The notes: a model not told the origin generated them from the sequence alone. DNA of 64,000 bases from Natronorubrum halophilum (GCF_003670115.1 NZ_QQTY01000003.1:496001-560000); one strand, 5' to 3'; shown: positions 25,953-35,779, numbered from the stretch's first letter. Translations and numbers: made by a program.

Positions 25953-26878
25953 GCTCCCGCCCCCTCACTCGCGCGCTCGAACTCGCGGATGAACACGAAG
26001 ACGAAGCCGAGGGTCATCAGGAGCAGGACGATCCCGATGGCGTACGAGACGCCCATCTGGCCCCGTTCGTAGGCGAACTGGTACAGCAACACGGCCAGAA
26101 TGGATGTGTCGTATCCCGGACCGCCGTTCGTGAGCTGGAGCACTTGCGAAATTTTCGTCATGTTCCAGATAATCCGGATGCTCAGCGCGACCAGGATGGC
26201 ACTTTTCAGTTGGGGTAGCGTAACGCGGAGGAACGTCTGGAGCGGGTTCGCCCCGTACATGCGGGCGCTCTCGTACAGTTCCTCCGGGATACTCTCGAGG
26301 CTAGCCGAGATGATGAGGAACATGAACGGCCAGAACGTCCACGTCGTCACGAATATTACGACTGCCAGCGACATGGACCCGCTGCTACCCCAGTAGATCG
26401 TCTCCTCGAGGACGTTCCACTGGGTGAGATAGCCGAAGACGGGGCCAAAGTCGGGCTCGAGCAGATATGCCCAGATGGTCCCGATCACCAGCGGCGGCAT
26501 CGTATAGGAGAGCAGAAACGCCGCGCTGACGAAGCTCTTTCCGCGGCGGAGTTCCCGGACGGCGAGCGCCGCTGCGAGCGCGACGACCAGCTGGAATAGC
26601 GTCGTGAGCGAGAAGATCACGGTCGCCTTCAGGGACGTGTAGAACGGTTCCCAGTTCAACAGGAACTCGTAATTCGCTAGCCCGACCCACGTCGGGTCGC
26701 CGCCGAAGGGCCACTCGTTGAAACTCATGTAGATCCCCTGCATGAAGGGGAGCCACATGAGCACGACCAGAAACAGCAACACCGGCATGATCAGCAGGTA
26801 CGCGAACCAGTTCTCGGAGAGCACGGTCCGATAGCGTTCGGTTCTGCCGCCGACGTCGAAGAGGTCTCGTGTCGACAT
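25949..26878 (-). CDS. Carbohydrate ABC transporter permease (MalF-type)
   Basis: 309 residues with six membrane segments. The EAA loop reads LYESARMYGANPLQTFLRVTLPQLKSAI, and FNEWPFGGDPTWVGLANYEFLL follows segment 1, as in UgpA/MalF-like permeases. It begins 1 bp after the binding-protein stop and overlaps the second permease by four bases. Confidence 0.92.
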   Translation of the reverse strand: MSTRDLFDVGGRTERYRTVLSENWFAYLLIMPVLLFLVVLMWLPFMQGIYMSFNEWPFGGDPTWVGLANYEFLLNWEPFYTSLKATVIFSLTTLFQLVVALAAALAVRELRRGKSFVSAAFLLSYTMPPLVIGTIWAYLLEPDFGPVFGYLTQWNVLEETIYWGSSGSMSLAVVIFVTTWTFWPFMFLIISASLESIPEELYESARMYGANPLQTFLRVTLPQLKSAILVALSIRIIWNMTKISQVLQLTNGGPGYDTSILAVLLYQFAYERGQMGVSYAIGIVLLLMTLGFVFVFIREFERASEGAGA

Positions 26879-26879
26879 G

Positions 26880-28265
26880 TTAGATATCCACCTGGTTGCG
26901 TATCTCTTCGGCGGTCCGGGTACAGGCCTCTTCAGGGCTGATCTTCCCGCGAACGGCCTCCTGGAACCGCGGTCCGGCGATATTGTACTGGATCGCGTTC
27001 ATCTCGGGGTGGCTCGACCAGCCGTGTTCCATCCCTTCGACGGTGGTCTCGAGCGTCGAGAGATAGTTACTCCGGGAGAGCGCCTCGTCGTCCGCGAGGT
27101 CCGGCCACACGTCCTTTCGGACCGGGAGCGTCGCCAGCGACTTCGGAACCTCCCGCTGGAAGTCCGCCGAGAGCAGTTTGTTGATCCACTGGATCGCCAT
27201 CTCCTCGCGCTCCTCCCAGACGTCCGCCGAGACGCCGTCGGGCTTTCGCATGAGCGCGATGCACTGCGTGAAGAAGTCGCCGCGATTGCCCGCGTCGCCC
27301 TCCCAGGGCGGCCCGAACACGATGGTTCCGTCCCCGATCATGTCCTCCGCTCGGCTCATGAATTGGCCGAAGCCCTTCGTGCTTCCCTGATACATACTCA
27401 CCTCCCCCTGAATAAGCATCTGGGCGGCACCTTCGTTCGATGCCGTCGCCGCCTTCTCCGAGGAGAGGCCGTGTTCCCGGTAGAGATCGACGTACTGTTT
27501 GGTCGCTTCCTTCCAGATGTCGTTGTCGTAGTTGACGTCCGACCAGTCCTCGTTGAGGTACATACCGTCGTACCCTCCCTTCGAAGCGGTCCACGTCACG
27601 AGCGCCTCGTCGGTGACGTCGCCGTGTTCGCCGTAAATCTGGAACCCATACGTTCCGGGGCCGTCCTCCTGGAGTTGCGTCGCTACCTGGACGAGGTGTT
27701 CGTAGTCTCTGGGTGGAAAATCGTCTTCGATCGAGAGGCCGGCCGCTTCGAAGTGATCCGCCCGCGCGATAAACGGCGCGCCGACCTCGAGACCGATGGG
27801 AATTTCGTACAGGTCCTCGTCGAATCCGCGATAGCAGCTCTGGGCCATCTCCATCGCCCACTCGACGTGCTCGAGGGCCCCGTCGTCGAGTCTGTCCTCG
27901 TACTCGCTGACGGGCTTGACCCAGCCGGGTTCGATGAACTGACCGGTAAGCGAGTTCGTCGAGTCGTAGAGCAGCGGCCGATTCCCGTTTTGGATGTTGT
28001 TTTTCCACTTGCCGCCGTTGATGTCGTCCCAGTTCGACCAGTTCATCTGGATTTGTGCGTCCTGCTCGCGCCGGAACTCCTCGATTGCGGTCTCCATCAA
28101 CTCCGCAGCGACTTCCGATTGCGAGTGAAAGTATTCCCAGTATTCGTCGGAGCTATCTGATCCGCTCGATCTGTCGATAATACCACTAAGGCAGCCTGCA
28201 GACCCGGCAACTCCGGTCATTCCAGCAGCTGCGATATACTGGCGTCTTCGCATCTGGCTTGCCAT
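26880..28265 (-). CDS. Extracellular solute-binding lipoprotein (family 1)
   Basis: 461 residues. A twin-arginine motif (MRRRQY) and a lipobox ending at Cys25 (GSAGC) mark it as a membrane-anchored binding protein folded before export. The mature part is a type 1 solute-binding fold of normal length with many Trp residues, typical of sugar or glycerophosphodiester binding. First gene of the importer operon. TTTATC about 25 nt upstream (around 28290) is a suitable TATA element for a leaderless start at 28265. Ligand unknown. Confidence 0.93.
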   Translation of the reverse strand: MASQMRRRQYIAAAGMTGVAGSAGCLSGIIDRSSGSDSSDEYWEYFHSQSEVAAELMETAIEEFRREQDAQIQMNWSNWDDINGGKWKNNIQNGNRPLLYDSTNSLTGQFIEPGWVKPVSEYEDRLDDGALEHVEWAMEMAQSCYRGFDEDLYEIPIGLEVGAPFIARADHFEAAGLSIEDDFPPRDYEHLVQVATQLQEDGPGTYGFQIYGEHGDVTDEALVTWTASKGGYDGMYLNEDWSDVNYDNDIWKEATKQYVDLYREHGLSSEKAATASNEGAAQMLIQGEVSMYQGSTKGFGQFMSRAEDMIGDGTIVFGPPWEGDAGNRGDFFTQCIALMRKPDGVSADVWEEREEMAIQWINKLLSADFQREVPKSLATLPVRKDVWPDLADDEALSRSNYLSTLETTVEGMEHGWSSHPEMNAIQYNIAGPRFQEAVRGKISPEEACTRTAEEIRNQVDI

Positions 28266-28292
28266 ACAGGCACATATATACCATCCGTGATA

Positions 28293-28318
28293 AACATTCT
28301 GGTGATATCATAAATGTT
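28293..28318. promoter_or_regulatory. Inverted repeat in the divergent importer/dehydrogenase promoter region
   Basis: AACATT (28293-28298) and AATGTT (28313-28318) form a 6-bp inverted repeat around GATATC. It overlaps the putative TATA box of the binding-protein gene and is therefore a candidate site for the IclR regulator encoded nearby. The arms are short and chance cannot be excluded. Confidence 0.35.
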
Positions 28319-28435
28319 CATAAGGTATGAGAAACCCGTCCCATGCCGGTTGGACAGGATTAATAACCCTACCGCAATTTCGTTAGGGCACTGTCACGGG
28401 AGCGGTACGTTCACCCCCGTTGACGGAATCTACCA

Positions 28436-29401
28436 ATGAGTAACGATACACCGGACGTCCTCGTCCTACGCTCTGATACTCACGGATTGCCAGCGCGCGA
28501 GTACGCCGATCTACTCGACGAACGACTATCGGACTACGACGTCCGACTCGCCAGGACGCCCTCCGAGGAGCGCGAACTCATCGAGCACGCCACCGTCGTC
28601 TCCGGCGTCGACATCGATGAGGATCTGTTGAAGCACGCGGAGGACCTCCAGCTGTTCGCGGGCGTCGCTGCGGGCTACAATCACTTGCCTCTCGAGACCC
28701 TCAGAGAGATGGACGTCGCCGTTACCAACGCCTCCGGTATCCACGCGCCGAACATCGCGGAGCAAGTTGTCGGATACGTGTTGACCTTCTCGCGACGGCT
28801 CCAAGAGGGACGGAGACGAAAGAACCGCCACGAATGGCGCCATTATCAGGGCGACGAACTGATGGGGAGTACGGTCACCGTCGTCGGTCTCGGCGCGATC
28901 GGAACGGCCGTCGTCGAACGACTCTCCGGATTCGACGTTGATACGATCGGGATCAGGTACACGCCAGAGAAGGGAGGGCCGACGGACGAGGTCGTCGGAT
29001 TCGAACGTGAGGCCGTCCACGACGCTCTGGCACGAACTGAGTACCTGATTATCGCCGCACCGCTGACGGATACGACGCGGGAACTGCTTTCCAGTTCCGA
29101 GTTCGAGACGCTTCCCCCGAACGCGAAGGTGATCAACGTCGGTCGAGGACGGATCATCGATACCGACGCGCTCGTTTCCGCGATTCAAACGAACCAGATC
29201 GATGGGGCCGCACTCGACGTAACCGATCCCGAACCGCTCCCCGCAGACCACCCGCTGTGGCGGTTCGAGAACGTCATTATCACCCCCCATAATGCCGGTC
29301 ACAGCCCGAAACACTGGGATCGATTAGCCGCTATCGTTGCCGACAACGTTGCGGAACTGTCCCGAACGGGCGACGTCGAAAATCTCACGAATTTAGTCTG
29401 A
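28436..29401 (+). CDS. D-2-hydroxyacid dehydrogenase (NAD-dependent)
   Basis: 321 residues. The NAD motif VGLGAIG lies near residue 143. The catalytic set is complete: Arg in NVGRGRIIDTDAL, Glu in DVTDPEPLP, and His in ITPHNAGHSP. The family reduces or oxidises 2-oxo/2-hydroxyacids such as glyoxylate, hydroxypyruvate or sugar-derived acids. It is divergent from the ABC importer and followed by an IclR gene, so a role in catabolism of the imported compound is likely but unproven. Confidence 0.92.
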   Translation: MSNDTPDVLVLRSDTHGLPAREYADLLDERLSDYDVRLARTPSEERELIEHATVVSGVDIDEDLLKHAEDLQLFAGVAAGYNHLPLETLREMDVAVTNASGIHAPNIAEQVVGYVLTFSRRLQEGRRRKNRHEWRHYQGDELMGSTVTVVGLGAIGTAVVERLSGFDVDTIGIRYTPEKGGPTDEVVGFEREAVHDALARTEYLIIAAPLTDTTRELLSSSEFETLPPNAKVINVGRGRIIDTDALVSAIQTNQIDGAALDVTDPEPLPADHPLWRFENVIITPHNAGHSPKHWDRLAAIVADNVAELSRTGDVENLTNLV

Positions 29402-29605
29402 ACGGAGATCAAAAACCGAGAGCGCTCCATCCGGTTTTCGAACGTCCTTTCGACTCCGACCTCCGGAACGACGAACCGCTCGACTGAGCCGTGTTCACGC
29501 GGAATCACCCTTCTTCGAGGAATTGCGTTCATCGAGGAGACGTCGATTCAGCGGGTCGTCGAGGAGAGAGATATCGTTAAAGGAGTACGAGTCGATGACG
29601 TCGAT

Positions 29606-30388
29606 ATGATCAATAACACGGGAGGGACGGAGGCGAACAAGACGCTCGGATCGGTCGAGAAAGCCTTCACCGTTCTCGAACAGCTCAGACAGATGCGGAA
29701 AACGGGGGTCTCCGAACTGGCGAAGCAACTGGACCTACCCAAAAGCACCGTTCACATCTATCTTCAGACGTTACAGAGCGAGGGTTTCGTGGTACAGGAC
29801 GACGGCGAATACGCGCTCAGCTATCGGTTTCTGGAGTACGGTGGCGATTACAGAAACGAGTCGCGACTCTACCAAGTCGCGAAACCGGAAGTAGACAAAC
29901 TCGCGTCCGAAACCGGTGAAGTCGCGAACCTCGGAATCGAAGAAAACGGCCTGCGAGTCCTCCTCTACAAATCGGACGGACCGGAGGCCATCCACGACAA
30001 CGCTCCGATCGGAGAGTATGCGCATATGCATTGGACGGCGCTCGGAAAGGCGATGTTAGCTCACTATCCGACGAGCCGTGTCGAGTCTATCATCGAAACC
30101 CACGGGTTGCCCCGTGCGAACGAACACACGATCACGGACGCCGACGAACTCGTCACGGAACTCGAGCACATCCGCGAGCGCGGCTATTCCGTCGAGGACC
30201 AGGATAGAAGACAAGGCGTGCTCACGATTGGCGCACCGATTACGGATCGAAGCGCGGACACCGTTATCAGTGCCGTCTCGGTTTCGGGACCGAAGAGCCA
30301 TCTGGACGATCAGGAACGGTTCGAAGAACTCGTTAGTGCAGTAAAGAAAACGGCGAACGTTATCGAACTTCGCTACTCTCACTATTGA
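29606..30388 (+). CDS. IclR-family transcriptional regulator
   Basis: 260 residues. The N-terminal winged helix (KTLGSVEKAFTVLEQLRQM, then VSELAKQLDLPKSTVHIYLQTLQSEGFV) occupies residues 9-62. The rest is the IclR effector domain with AHMHWTALGKAMLAHYP and VEDQDRRQGVLTIGAPI. Haloarchaeal IclR proteins control carbon-source genes. The neighbouring importer, phosphatase and dehydrogenase are the obvious targets. It starts 204 bp after the dehydrogenase. Confidence 0.93.
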   Translation: MINNTGGTEANKTLGSVEKAFTVLEQLRQMRKTGVSELAKQLDLPKSTVHIYLQTLQSEGFVVQDDGEYALSYRFLEYGGDYRNESRLYQVAKPEVDKLASETGEVANLGIEENGLRVLLYKSDGPEAIHDNAPIGEYAHMHWTALGKAMLAHYPTSRVESIIETHGLPRANEHTITDADELVTELEHIRERGYSVEDQDRRQGVLTIGAPITDRSADTVISAVSVSGPKSHLDDQERFEELVSAVKKTANVIELRYSHY

Positions 30389-30829
30389 TCTCGAGCGACC
30401 TCCGTTTGAAGGATGTCCGGTTCGATTCGGTCTGTGCAATATCGTTGAACGAGTGTTGATCGTCCGTCTAGAGAGTTAACACGTCCGCGGGGATAGCGAC
30501 CAGCACATTACAGTCGTATGTCTGTAATTCGTCTGTTCACGGGATCCCTATTAACGGCTTAGCCGTAGTATTTCACATAAGGGTGATCTTATTTCGGCGT
30601 ACAAAACCCCATTATTACCGGTAGCGTACCGATAGCAATGGCGGTACGCAGATAGTGTTCAAGATCGTTGAATGGCAGGTCCCCAGCTTCCTGAACGGTT
30701 ATCCGTTGCGGACGGCAGAGATCTGTTCACGTTGGACCGGCGTAATCACGAGCGATAGTGGGATCTCACACAGATTCTCAATGACAGTTAGTGTCGCCCC
30801 TCCACACGACATGTCTAGCTCAGAACTAT
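30389..30829. other. Intergenic, no gene seen
   Basis: AT-rich patches between the IclR gene and the IS6 remnant. No recognisable coding or RNA feature. Confidence 0.45.
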
Positions 30830-31170
30830 CTCAGTAGGTATTGTCCTCTCGAGTGCTTGATTCGGCTTCTACTGGTTGTAGCAATGCACGACCCACCCAA
30901 GACACTCGCGGATCTTCGCCCGACTGCCGACCCACGAATTATGAACGCGGTCGACCCACAATTTTGAGGGTGTGAAACCACTTTTCGACGTGGTTCCGGT
31001 CGGTATAGTCGACCTGACCGTACAGCGTTGATCGAGAGAGTGCAGTCAGATGTTCGTAGCCATCGACGAGAAACACCGTCTCGAAGAGATCGCGTTTCCT
31101 GGTCAGTTGACGTAGGAATACAGCGACTAGATCGATGCCTCACTGTCCGAAGACTGCGAGACTGAGAACG
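30830..31170 (-). pseudogene. IS6-family transposase remnant
   Basis: Minus-strand translation gives DLVAVFLRQLTRKRDLFETV, then FLVDGYEHLTALSRSTLYGQ and DRNHVEKWFHTLK. After a one-base frame change it gives VDRVHNSWVGSRAKIRECLG and YNQ-stop-KPNQALE. These blocks are those of the C-terminal half of haloarchaeal IS6 transposases, including the last catalytic Glu (VEKWF). The N-terminal half is missing, and a frameshift plus a stop are present. Confidence 0.75.
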
Positions 31171-31399
31171 AGCGTTGAGCCGAGTCTATTGCATTATTTG
31201 TACAATACCAGTTACCGTTTATCCTGGCAGAAGTCTCATCAATGACGAATAGTGCTGGCTATATATTGTAATAAACGTCGAAATTATGTTATTTCTTACT
31301 GCCACGTTACTCGGTCAGCACGGCATCGATCGAGCAACTGCGTTTCTCCATAGTACGTAGATAGATCCGGTCGCTGATGGCCGTCGGTACCGAATTCGA

Positions 31400-31650
31400 T
31401 CACTCCGATCCGGTCTGCCGGTTCGTAGCCGGCGGCTTGACGCCCAGCCGTTTTTCAACGAAAGCGGCCACGTGGGCGGCGAACGCCTCGACCTCGTCCG
31501 TAACTTCTCCGACAGGCGAGACGAACAATCGGAAGCCTCGATAGTGAACTCGAGAGGGGAATCCGGCCGTCCAGACGTATCCGAGGCGCGTTCGTCGAAT
31601 GCGTTCCTGGAGAAATTCGTCGGATCGATACCGTCCCGACGGTGCTGATG
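31400..31650 (-). other. Start-less coding remnant before the Usp gene
   Basis: A minus-strand frame of about 80 codons reads SDEFLQERIRRTRLGYVW, FPSRVHYRGFRLFVSPVG and EVEAFAAHVAAFVEKRLG, and stops at 31400. Composition and helix pattern look genuinely coding. It begins just after an in-frame TGA and has no ATG, GTG or TTG at its head, so it looks like the C-terminal part of a lost gene. Family not recognised. Confidence 0.4.
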
Positions 31651-31682
31651 GCGCTCACGAGTATCGGACGACAGCGATCCGA

Positions 31683-32567
31683 TCACGACGATCGCGTCAC
31701 GACCAATACGGGAACGTCGATCGTCCGCAGGAGGGCCGAGGTGACGCTACCAAGGACTCGGCGACCCAGATTCGACCGACCGCGTGCCCCCACGATGACG
31801 AGGTCGATATCGGCATCGTCGATGTACTCGCGAATCCCGGCGGCGACACCGTCGAACGACGTCGTCCGCACGACGGCAGTCGTGACGGTTGGGACCTCGT
31901 CTCCGATCTCCATCGCCACGTCCTCGACGATCTCTTCGCCGTCGGCCTCGAGTCGATCGACGAACTCGTGCTCGAGGCCACCCGCGTTGAAGGCCCCTCC
32001 TGCAGCCTGCAGATCGACGACGTTGAGCACGTGGACTGCCGAATCGTATCGCCGTGCGACCGCGGCACCGTGTCGGGCGGCGTCGGCGGCGATTTCGCTT
32101 CCGTCCGTTGAAACGAGCAGGTCGGAGTAGTCGGTCGTCGCGTCGGGAGCGCCTTTCGGAACGACGAAGACGGGGACGTCGCTTCGGTGGAGGAGCCGTT
32201 CCGTGACGCCGCCGAGGAGTCGCTTTCCGACCCCCGTTAGCCCCTGTCGTCCGACGACGATCAGTGTCACGTCTCGTTCGGCCGCGTATTCGGCGATCCG
32301 GATCGCGGCCCTCCCCTCCATCAGTTCCGTCGTCACTGGCTGATCGATATCGGACGCGAGACCCTCGATTTCTTCGAGGACGGCTTCACCGCGCTCACGG
32401 AGTCGCGCCTTTTGGTCGGCGGATCTCGCGAGTCGGAGCGCCTTCCGCTCGACGACGTGCAAAATGTCGACGGTCGCGTCGAAGACGCGAGCGAACTCGA
32501 GTCCACGTTTCGCCGCCCGCTCGGCCTCGTCGCTTCCGTCGACGGCGATCAAAATTCGGTCGTACAT
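31683..32567 (-). CDS. Double universal stress protein (two UspA domains)
   Basis: From the ATG at 32567 (MYDRILIAVDGSDEAERAA) the protein has 294 residues and two tandem Usp domains. Each ends in the ATP-binding G-x2-G-x9-G-S/T type motif: VGRQGLTGVGKRLLGGVTERL (first) and VGARGRSNLGRRVLGSVTSAL (second). Usp domains bind ATP or nucleotides and respond to stress; the client is unknown. The open frame continues 21 codons upstream, but MYDRILIAVD is the universal Usp start. It is divergent from the single-domain Usp at 32922. Confidence 0.9.
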   Translation of the reverse strand: MYDRILIAVDGSDEAERAAKRGLEFARVFDATVDILHVVERKALRLARSADQKARLRERGEAVLEEIEGLASDIDQPVTTELMEGRAAIRIAEYAAERDVTLIVVGRQGLTGVGKRLLGGVTERLLHRSDVPVFVVPKGAPDATTDYSDLLVSTDGSEIAADAARHGAAVARRYDSAVHVLNVVDLQAAGGAFNAGGLEHEFVDRLEADGEEIVEDVAMEIGDEVPTVTTAVVRTTSFDGVAAGIREYIDDADIDLVIVGARGRSNLGRRVLGSVTSALLRTIDVPVLVVTRSS

Positions 32568-32892
32568 GCCCGAATCTTCGACTCCCACGCTCTTCGTTCT
32601 TCGCCAGCGGACAGAGACGACGCTACTCATCGGATCGTTCTCAGTGACGCGACGTAAGCACCGTCTCGCGAGTCAGTCCCGCAACCATCCGTTCTCGGGT
32701 TGTGGTCCGCCACCCGTCTGTGTCCGCGCGGTCTAACTCGCAGATGAGCGCGTGCACAGTCTCACGTTCGGACAGGGGGCCATCTTTTCACCGATCGGCG
32801 TTTCCGGAACTGACCGATTTCACGGGACGGTGTACGGTTGGCCTCTACAGTATCGGAACCCCGTTTTTCGCCCTTCGAATCCGCGTGACAAG

Positions 32893-32898
32893 TTTATA
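32893..32898 (+). promoter_or_regulatory. TATA box of the single-domain usp gene
   Basis: TTTATA lies 24-29 nt upstream of the ATG at 32922, consistent with a leaderless transcript. Confidence 0.6.
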
Positions 32899-32921
32899 CC
32901 GGCTGGTCGAGTCCGTTCGTC

Positions 32922-33347
32922 ATGGCCGACCGAATTCTCGTTCCATACGATGGCTCGCCACAGGCGACGGACGCCCTCGAGTTTGCCTTCGAGACGTTTC
33001 CAGATGCGACTGTTATAGCGCTGTACGTCATCGAGGTACCGGATGGTCGCTGGGCACAGATCGTGGGTCCCGAACTACAGATACCCGTTACCGAGCGAGC
33101 ACAGGAGTACGCAGCTGACATCCTCGAGCCCGCGACGGAAATCGCAACTGAGCACGGCCGCAGTCTCGAAACGGACGTCGTCACGGGCGAGCCCGATCAC
33201 CGCATCGTTGCGCAGGCGGAGGAAGAATCGGTCGACCTGATCGTCATCGGAAGCCACGGGCAGAAGGGAGTTTCGCGCGTTCTGCTCGGGAGCGTCGCGG
33301 AAAAGGTCGTTCGCCGGTCACCGATTCCCGTCCTCGTGGTCCGGTAG
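32922..33347 (+). CDS. Universal stress protein (single UspA domain)
   Basis: 141 residues, one complete Usp domain: RILVPYDGSPQATDALEFA at the start and the nucleotide-binding motif IGSHGQKGVSRVLLGSVAEKVVRRSPIPVLVV at the end. It sits 355 bp from the divergent double-Usp gene. The two may be controlled together. Confidence 0.92.
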   Translation: MADRILVPYDGSPQATDALEFAFETFPDATVIALYVIEVPDGRWAQIVGPELQIPVTERAQEYAADILEPATEIATEHGRSLETDVVTGEPDHRIVAQAEEESVDLIVIGSHGQKGVSRVLLGSVAEKVVRRSPIPVLVVR

Positions 33348-33384
33348 ATGGCGAATCGTCGTTTCGAAGAGTGATGGGACCCCA

Positions 33385-33969
33385 TCACAGCCGCCGCTTG
33401 TTGTCCTCGTCGTACGCTCGAAGGTCCTGCTCCGCGAGTTCGATCGTTCGGTCGATACGCTTTCGCTTCGTCTCGTCCGTCTTAGCCTCCTCAAATAGCG
33501 CGATGAACGCGTGCTGATCCGTGTTCGAGAAGTTCTGGAAGTTCTCCCACGCGGTCTCGTTCTCCCGCAGTGCCGCTTCGAGTTCGGTCGGAATTTCGTG
33601 ATCATCGGCCAACCGGTACGCCGCGTCCCACTCGCCCGATTCCCTGGCCGCTTCGACGAGTTTCATCCCGACCGGGGTCATTTTCCCCGTCTCGGTCATC
33701 GATTCGACTCGCTCCTTGTTCGCCTTCGACCACTTGCTGTCGGGCTTCCGGGGCGTGAATCGACGCGTGTACGTCTCGTCGTCGATGCCCTTGATCAGGC
33801 CGTCGATCCACCCGAAGCAGAGGGCTTCCTCGACCGATTCGCCGTATTCGATGCCTGATCGCTCGGCGTCGACTTTGTAGTATCCGACCCACAGCTCCTC
33901 GGCCGTGGCGTGGTGCTCCTCCAGCCAGTTGCGGAACTCGTCGCGAGAGTCAAAGAATATCGGATCCAT
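33385..33969 (-). CDS. YdeI/OmpD-associated family protein
   Basis: 194 residues matching the YdeI family: FFDSRDEFRNWLEEHHATAEELWVGYYK at the start, ALCFGWIDGLIKGIDDETYTRRFTPRK in the middle, and a C-terminal helical part with FQNFSNTDQHAFIALFEEAKTDETKRKRI. Bacterial relatives have been linked to peptide or antimicrobial tolerance, but no biochemical activity is established. Single gene, convergent with usp. Confidence 0.88.
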   Translation of the reverse strand: MDPIFFDSRDEFRNWLEEHHATAEELWVGYYKVDAERSGIEYGESVEEALCFGWIDGLIKGIDDETYTRRFTPRKPDSKWSKANKERVESMTETGKMTPVGMKLVEAARESGEWDAAYRLADDHEIPTELEAALRENETAWENFQNFSNTDQHAFIALFEEAKTDETKRKRIDRTIELAEQDLRAYDEDNKRRL

Positions 33970-34133
33970 GGTTCAAGAAAGGCGTCTCGCGTCTATAACC
34001 CTTCTCCGGACGTGAGTGCCGGTGTCGATCCCTCAGCGGAAGGTAACGTCGTACCTGCACCCGATAGTCCAGCGAGATCGGTGCCACTCGATTCCTCGGT
34101 GGTTCACGTGCTCCTTCGTCGAATGACCACAGT

Positions 34134-34167
34134 GCGGTTCGGAGCGAACGGAGTGAGCGAGAACCGC
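34134..34167. repeat. REP-like stem near the end of the methyltransferase gene
   Basis: GCGGTTC (34134-34140) pairs with GAACCGC (34161-34167) around a 20-nt loop containing AGCGAACGGAGTGAGCGA. It lies about 35 bp past the methyltransferase stop and could act as a terminator stem or be a mobile repeat. Confidence 0.4.
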
Positions 34168-34202
34168 GGACTCTGCGATGGGCGTGTAAATTATTTCAGT
34201 AG

Positions 34203-34832
34203 TTACTCTAGTCCCTCATCGTCGGGAGTTTCAGCGACAAGGACACCTACTTGATCGTGCACGCGCTCGACTGCCGTGACCACGAATCCGACGTCAGTAA
34301 GTCTGTCCACGAGCATCCCGACGGTAGCCCCATCAACTCCGTGGCCGAATAGCGGTTCGTCAGGATCGGGCGATCCGAAGAACATCGCGTCACCGAGGAC
34401 GAATCGGCGTGGACCGAGATCGGCGATGGCCTCGATAGCCTCGCGTTTCTCCTCATCGGGGAGGTGGTGCAGCGCGAAATTCGAGACCACGGTGTCTACT
34501 TCGCCGTCGTAGTGCGGGTCGCGGAACTCGCCATAGCCGAACTCCACGTTCTCGAGACCGCTGTCGGTAGCTTTCGACCGGGCCTGCTCTATCATTCCCT
34601 CACTGATATCCCGACCGACGACGTGGCCAGCATCCTCGGTCAGCGCGAGCGCAATTAGGCCTGTCCCCGTTCCGAGGTCGAGGACGACGTCGTCGGGGCG
34701 AGGGTCTGCGTGTTCAATAACAAGTGAGGCGCACGCGTTGTAGATCGGCTTTTCGTCGCTGCCGTGTTTGTCGTCGTACTGATCGGCAATCTGCGAGAAG
34801 CGATCGGCGAGGTCCTCGAAGGACTCCTCCAT
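34203..34832 (-). CDS. Class I SAM-dependent methyltransferase
   Basis: 209 residues. Motif I is VLDLGTGTGLIALALTE near residue 50, motif II/III lies around ENVEFGYGEF, and SNFALHHLPDEEKREAI marks motif IV. These belong to the UbiE/COQ5-like methyltransferases. The substrate is unknown. Its start overlaps the stop of the thioredoxin-reductase-like gene by one base, so the two form an operon. Confidence 0.9.
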   Translation of the reverse strand: MEESFEDLADRFSQIADQYDDKHGSDEKPIYNACASLVIEHADPRPDDVVLDLGTGTGLIALALTEDAGHVVGRDISEGMIEQARSKATDSGLENVEFGYGEFRDPHYDGEVDTVVSNFALHHLPDEEKREAIEAIADLGPRRFVLGDAMFFGSPDPDEPLFGHGVDGATVGMLVDRLTDVGFVVTAVERVHDQVGVLVAETPDDEGLE

Positions 34833-35779
34833 TATTGCAACCCCCCTTCGAAGTCTTCCATGGACAGTTCCCCATTCACGGTCGTTCCGACTGCGTATCC
34901 ATCGGCGACGGCGGATGGGATGGACGGCGGACCCCCGCTCGAGGCATCGCCAGCAATGAACAGCCCCTCGACCGATGTGAACCCGATTCCACGCTGGGAG
35001 CGCGTTGCATCGACGAGTCCAGCCTCATTCACTTCGAGACCGAGCTGTTCTGGTATCTCGCTGTGTTGCTCCATCGGCGGAGGGTAGAACAGAGCGTGGC
35101 GAGCTACGTCGCGGCCATCCGCGAGGGAGACGCTTTCGAGTTCACCGTCGGAGCCGTTGAGTGCAGTAATCGGTTCGTCCTCGATTTCGATTCCACGTTC
35201 GACGAACATCGACCGCGATTCGTCATCGAAGACGTCCTGCCCGTTGGTAAATACGAGGAGGTCCTCACTCAGGTTGTAGATGAGCTTCGCGTAGTCGACC
35301 GTGTGTTGGTTCGTAACCATCACGCCGAGGGACTCACCACGGACTTCGTAGCCGTGACAGTAGGGGCAGTGATGTACGCCACTCCCCCAGAACTCCTCAA
35401 AGCCGTCGGTATCTGGAAGATCATCCCTGACACCAGTCGCTAATACTACCTTCCGACTCGTGATGGTCTCGCCGGAATCGAGGGTGCTGGTGAATCCGTT
35501 GTTGTCTCGGCTGACATCCGTTATTTTCGTGTCGCGGAACTCGCCTCCGTACTTCACTACTTCCTCACGACCGAGATGGCGGAGTTCCTCCGGCGAAATA
35601 CCGTCTCTCGTCAGGTAACCGTGGGCTTCATCTGCCGGACCGTTACGGGGTTCACCGTTATCGCAGACCAAGACGCTACGGAGCGAGCGTCCTAACTGGA
35701 GGGCTGCACTCAAGCCTGCAGGCCCGCCGCCGATGATGAGAACGTCATATTCCAAATCGCCGCCACCAGTTGTTTGCAT
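34832..35779 (-). CDS. Thioredoxin-reductase-like FAD/NAD(P) oxidoreductase
   Basis: From the ATG at 35779 (MQTTGGGDLEYDVLIIGGG) the protein has 315 residues. FAD motif GGGPAGLSAALQLGRSL, redox-active CPYCHGYE in the second nucleotide-binding domain (the CxxC of thioredoxin reductases), and a late FAD motif LFIAGDASSGG are all present. It should reduce a disulfide or small-molecule partner with NAD(P)H. A frame-extending ATG 81 bases upstream adds an atypical hydrophobic lead. I prefer 35779 because of its match to the family and a TATA-like box (CTTATGCTTA) at the leaderless distance. Confidence 0.88.
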   Translation of the reverse strand: MQTTGGGDLEYDVLIIGGGPAGLSAALQLGRSLRSVLVCDNGEPRNGPADEAHGYLTRDGISPEELRHLGREEVVKYGGEFRDTKITDVSRDNNGFTSTLDSGETITSRKVVLATGVRDDLPDTDGFEEFWGSGVHHCPYCHGYEVRGESLGVMVTNQHTVDYAKLIYNLSEDLLVFTNGQDVFDDESRSMFVERGIEIEDEPITALNGSDGELESVSLADGRDVARHALFYPPPMEQHSEIPEQLGLEVNEAGLVDATRSQRGIGFTSVEGLFIAGDASSGGPPSIPSAVADGYAVGTTVNGELSMEDFEGGLQ

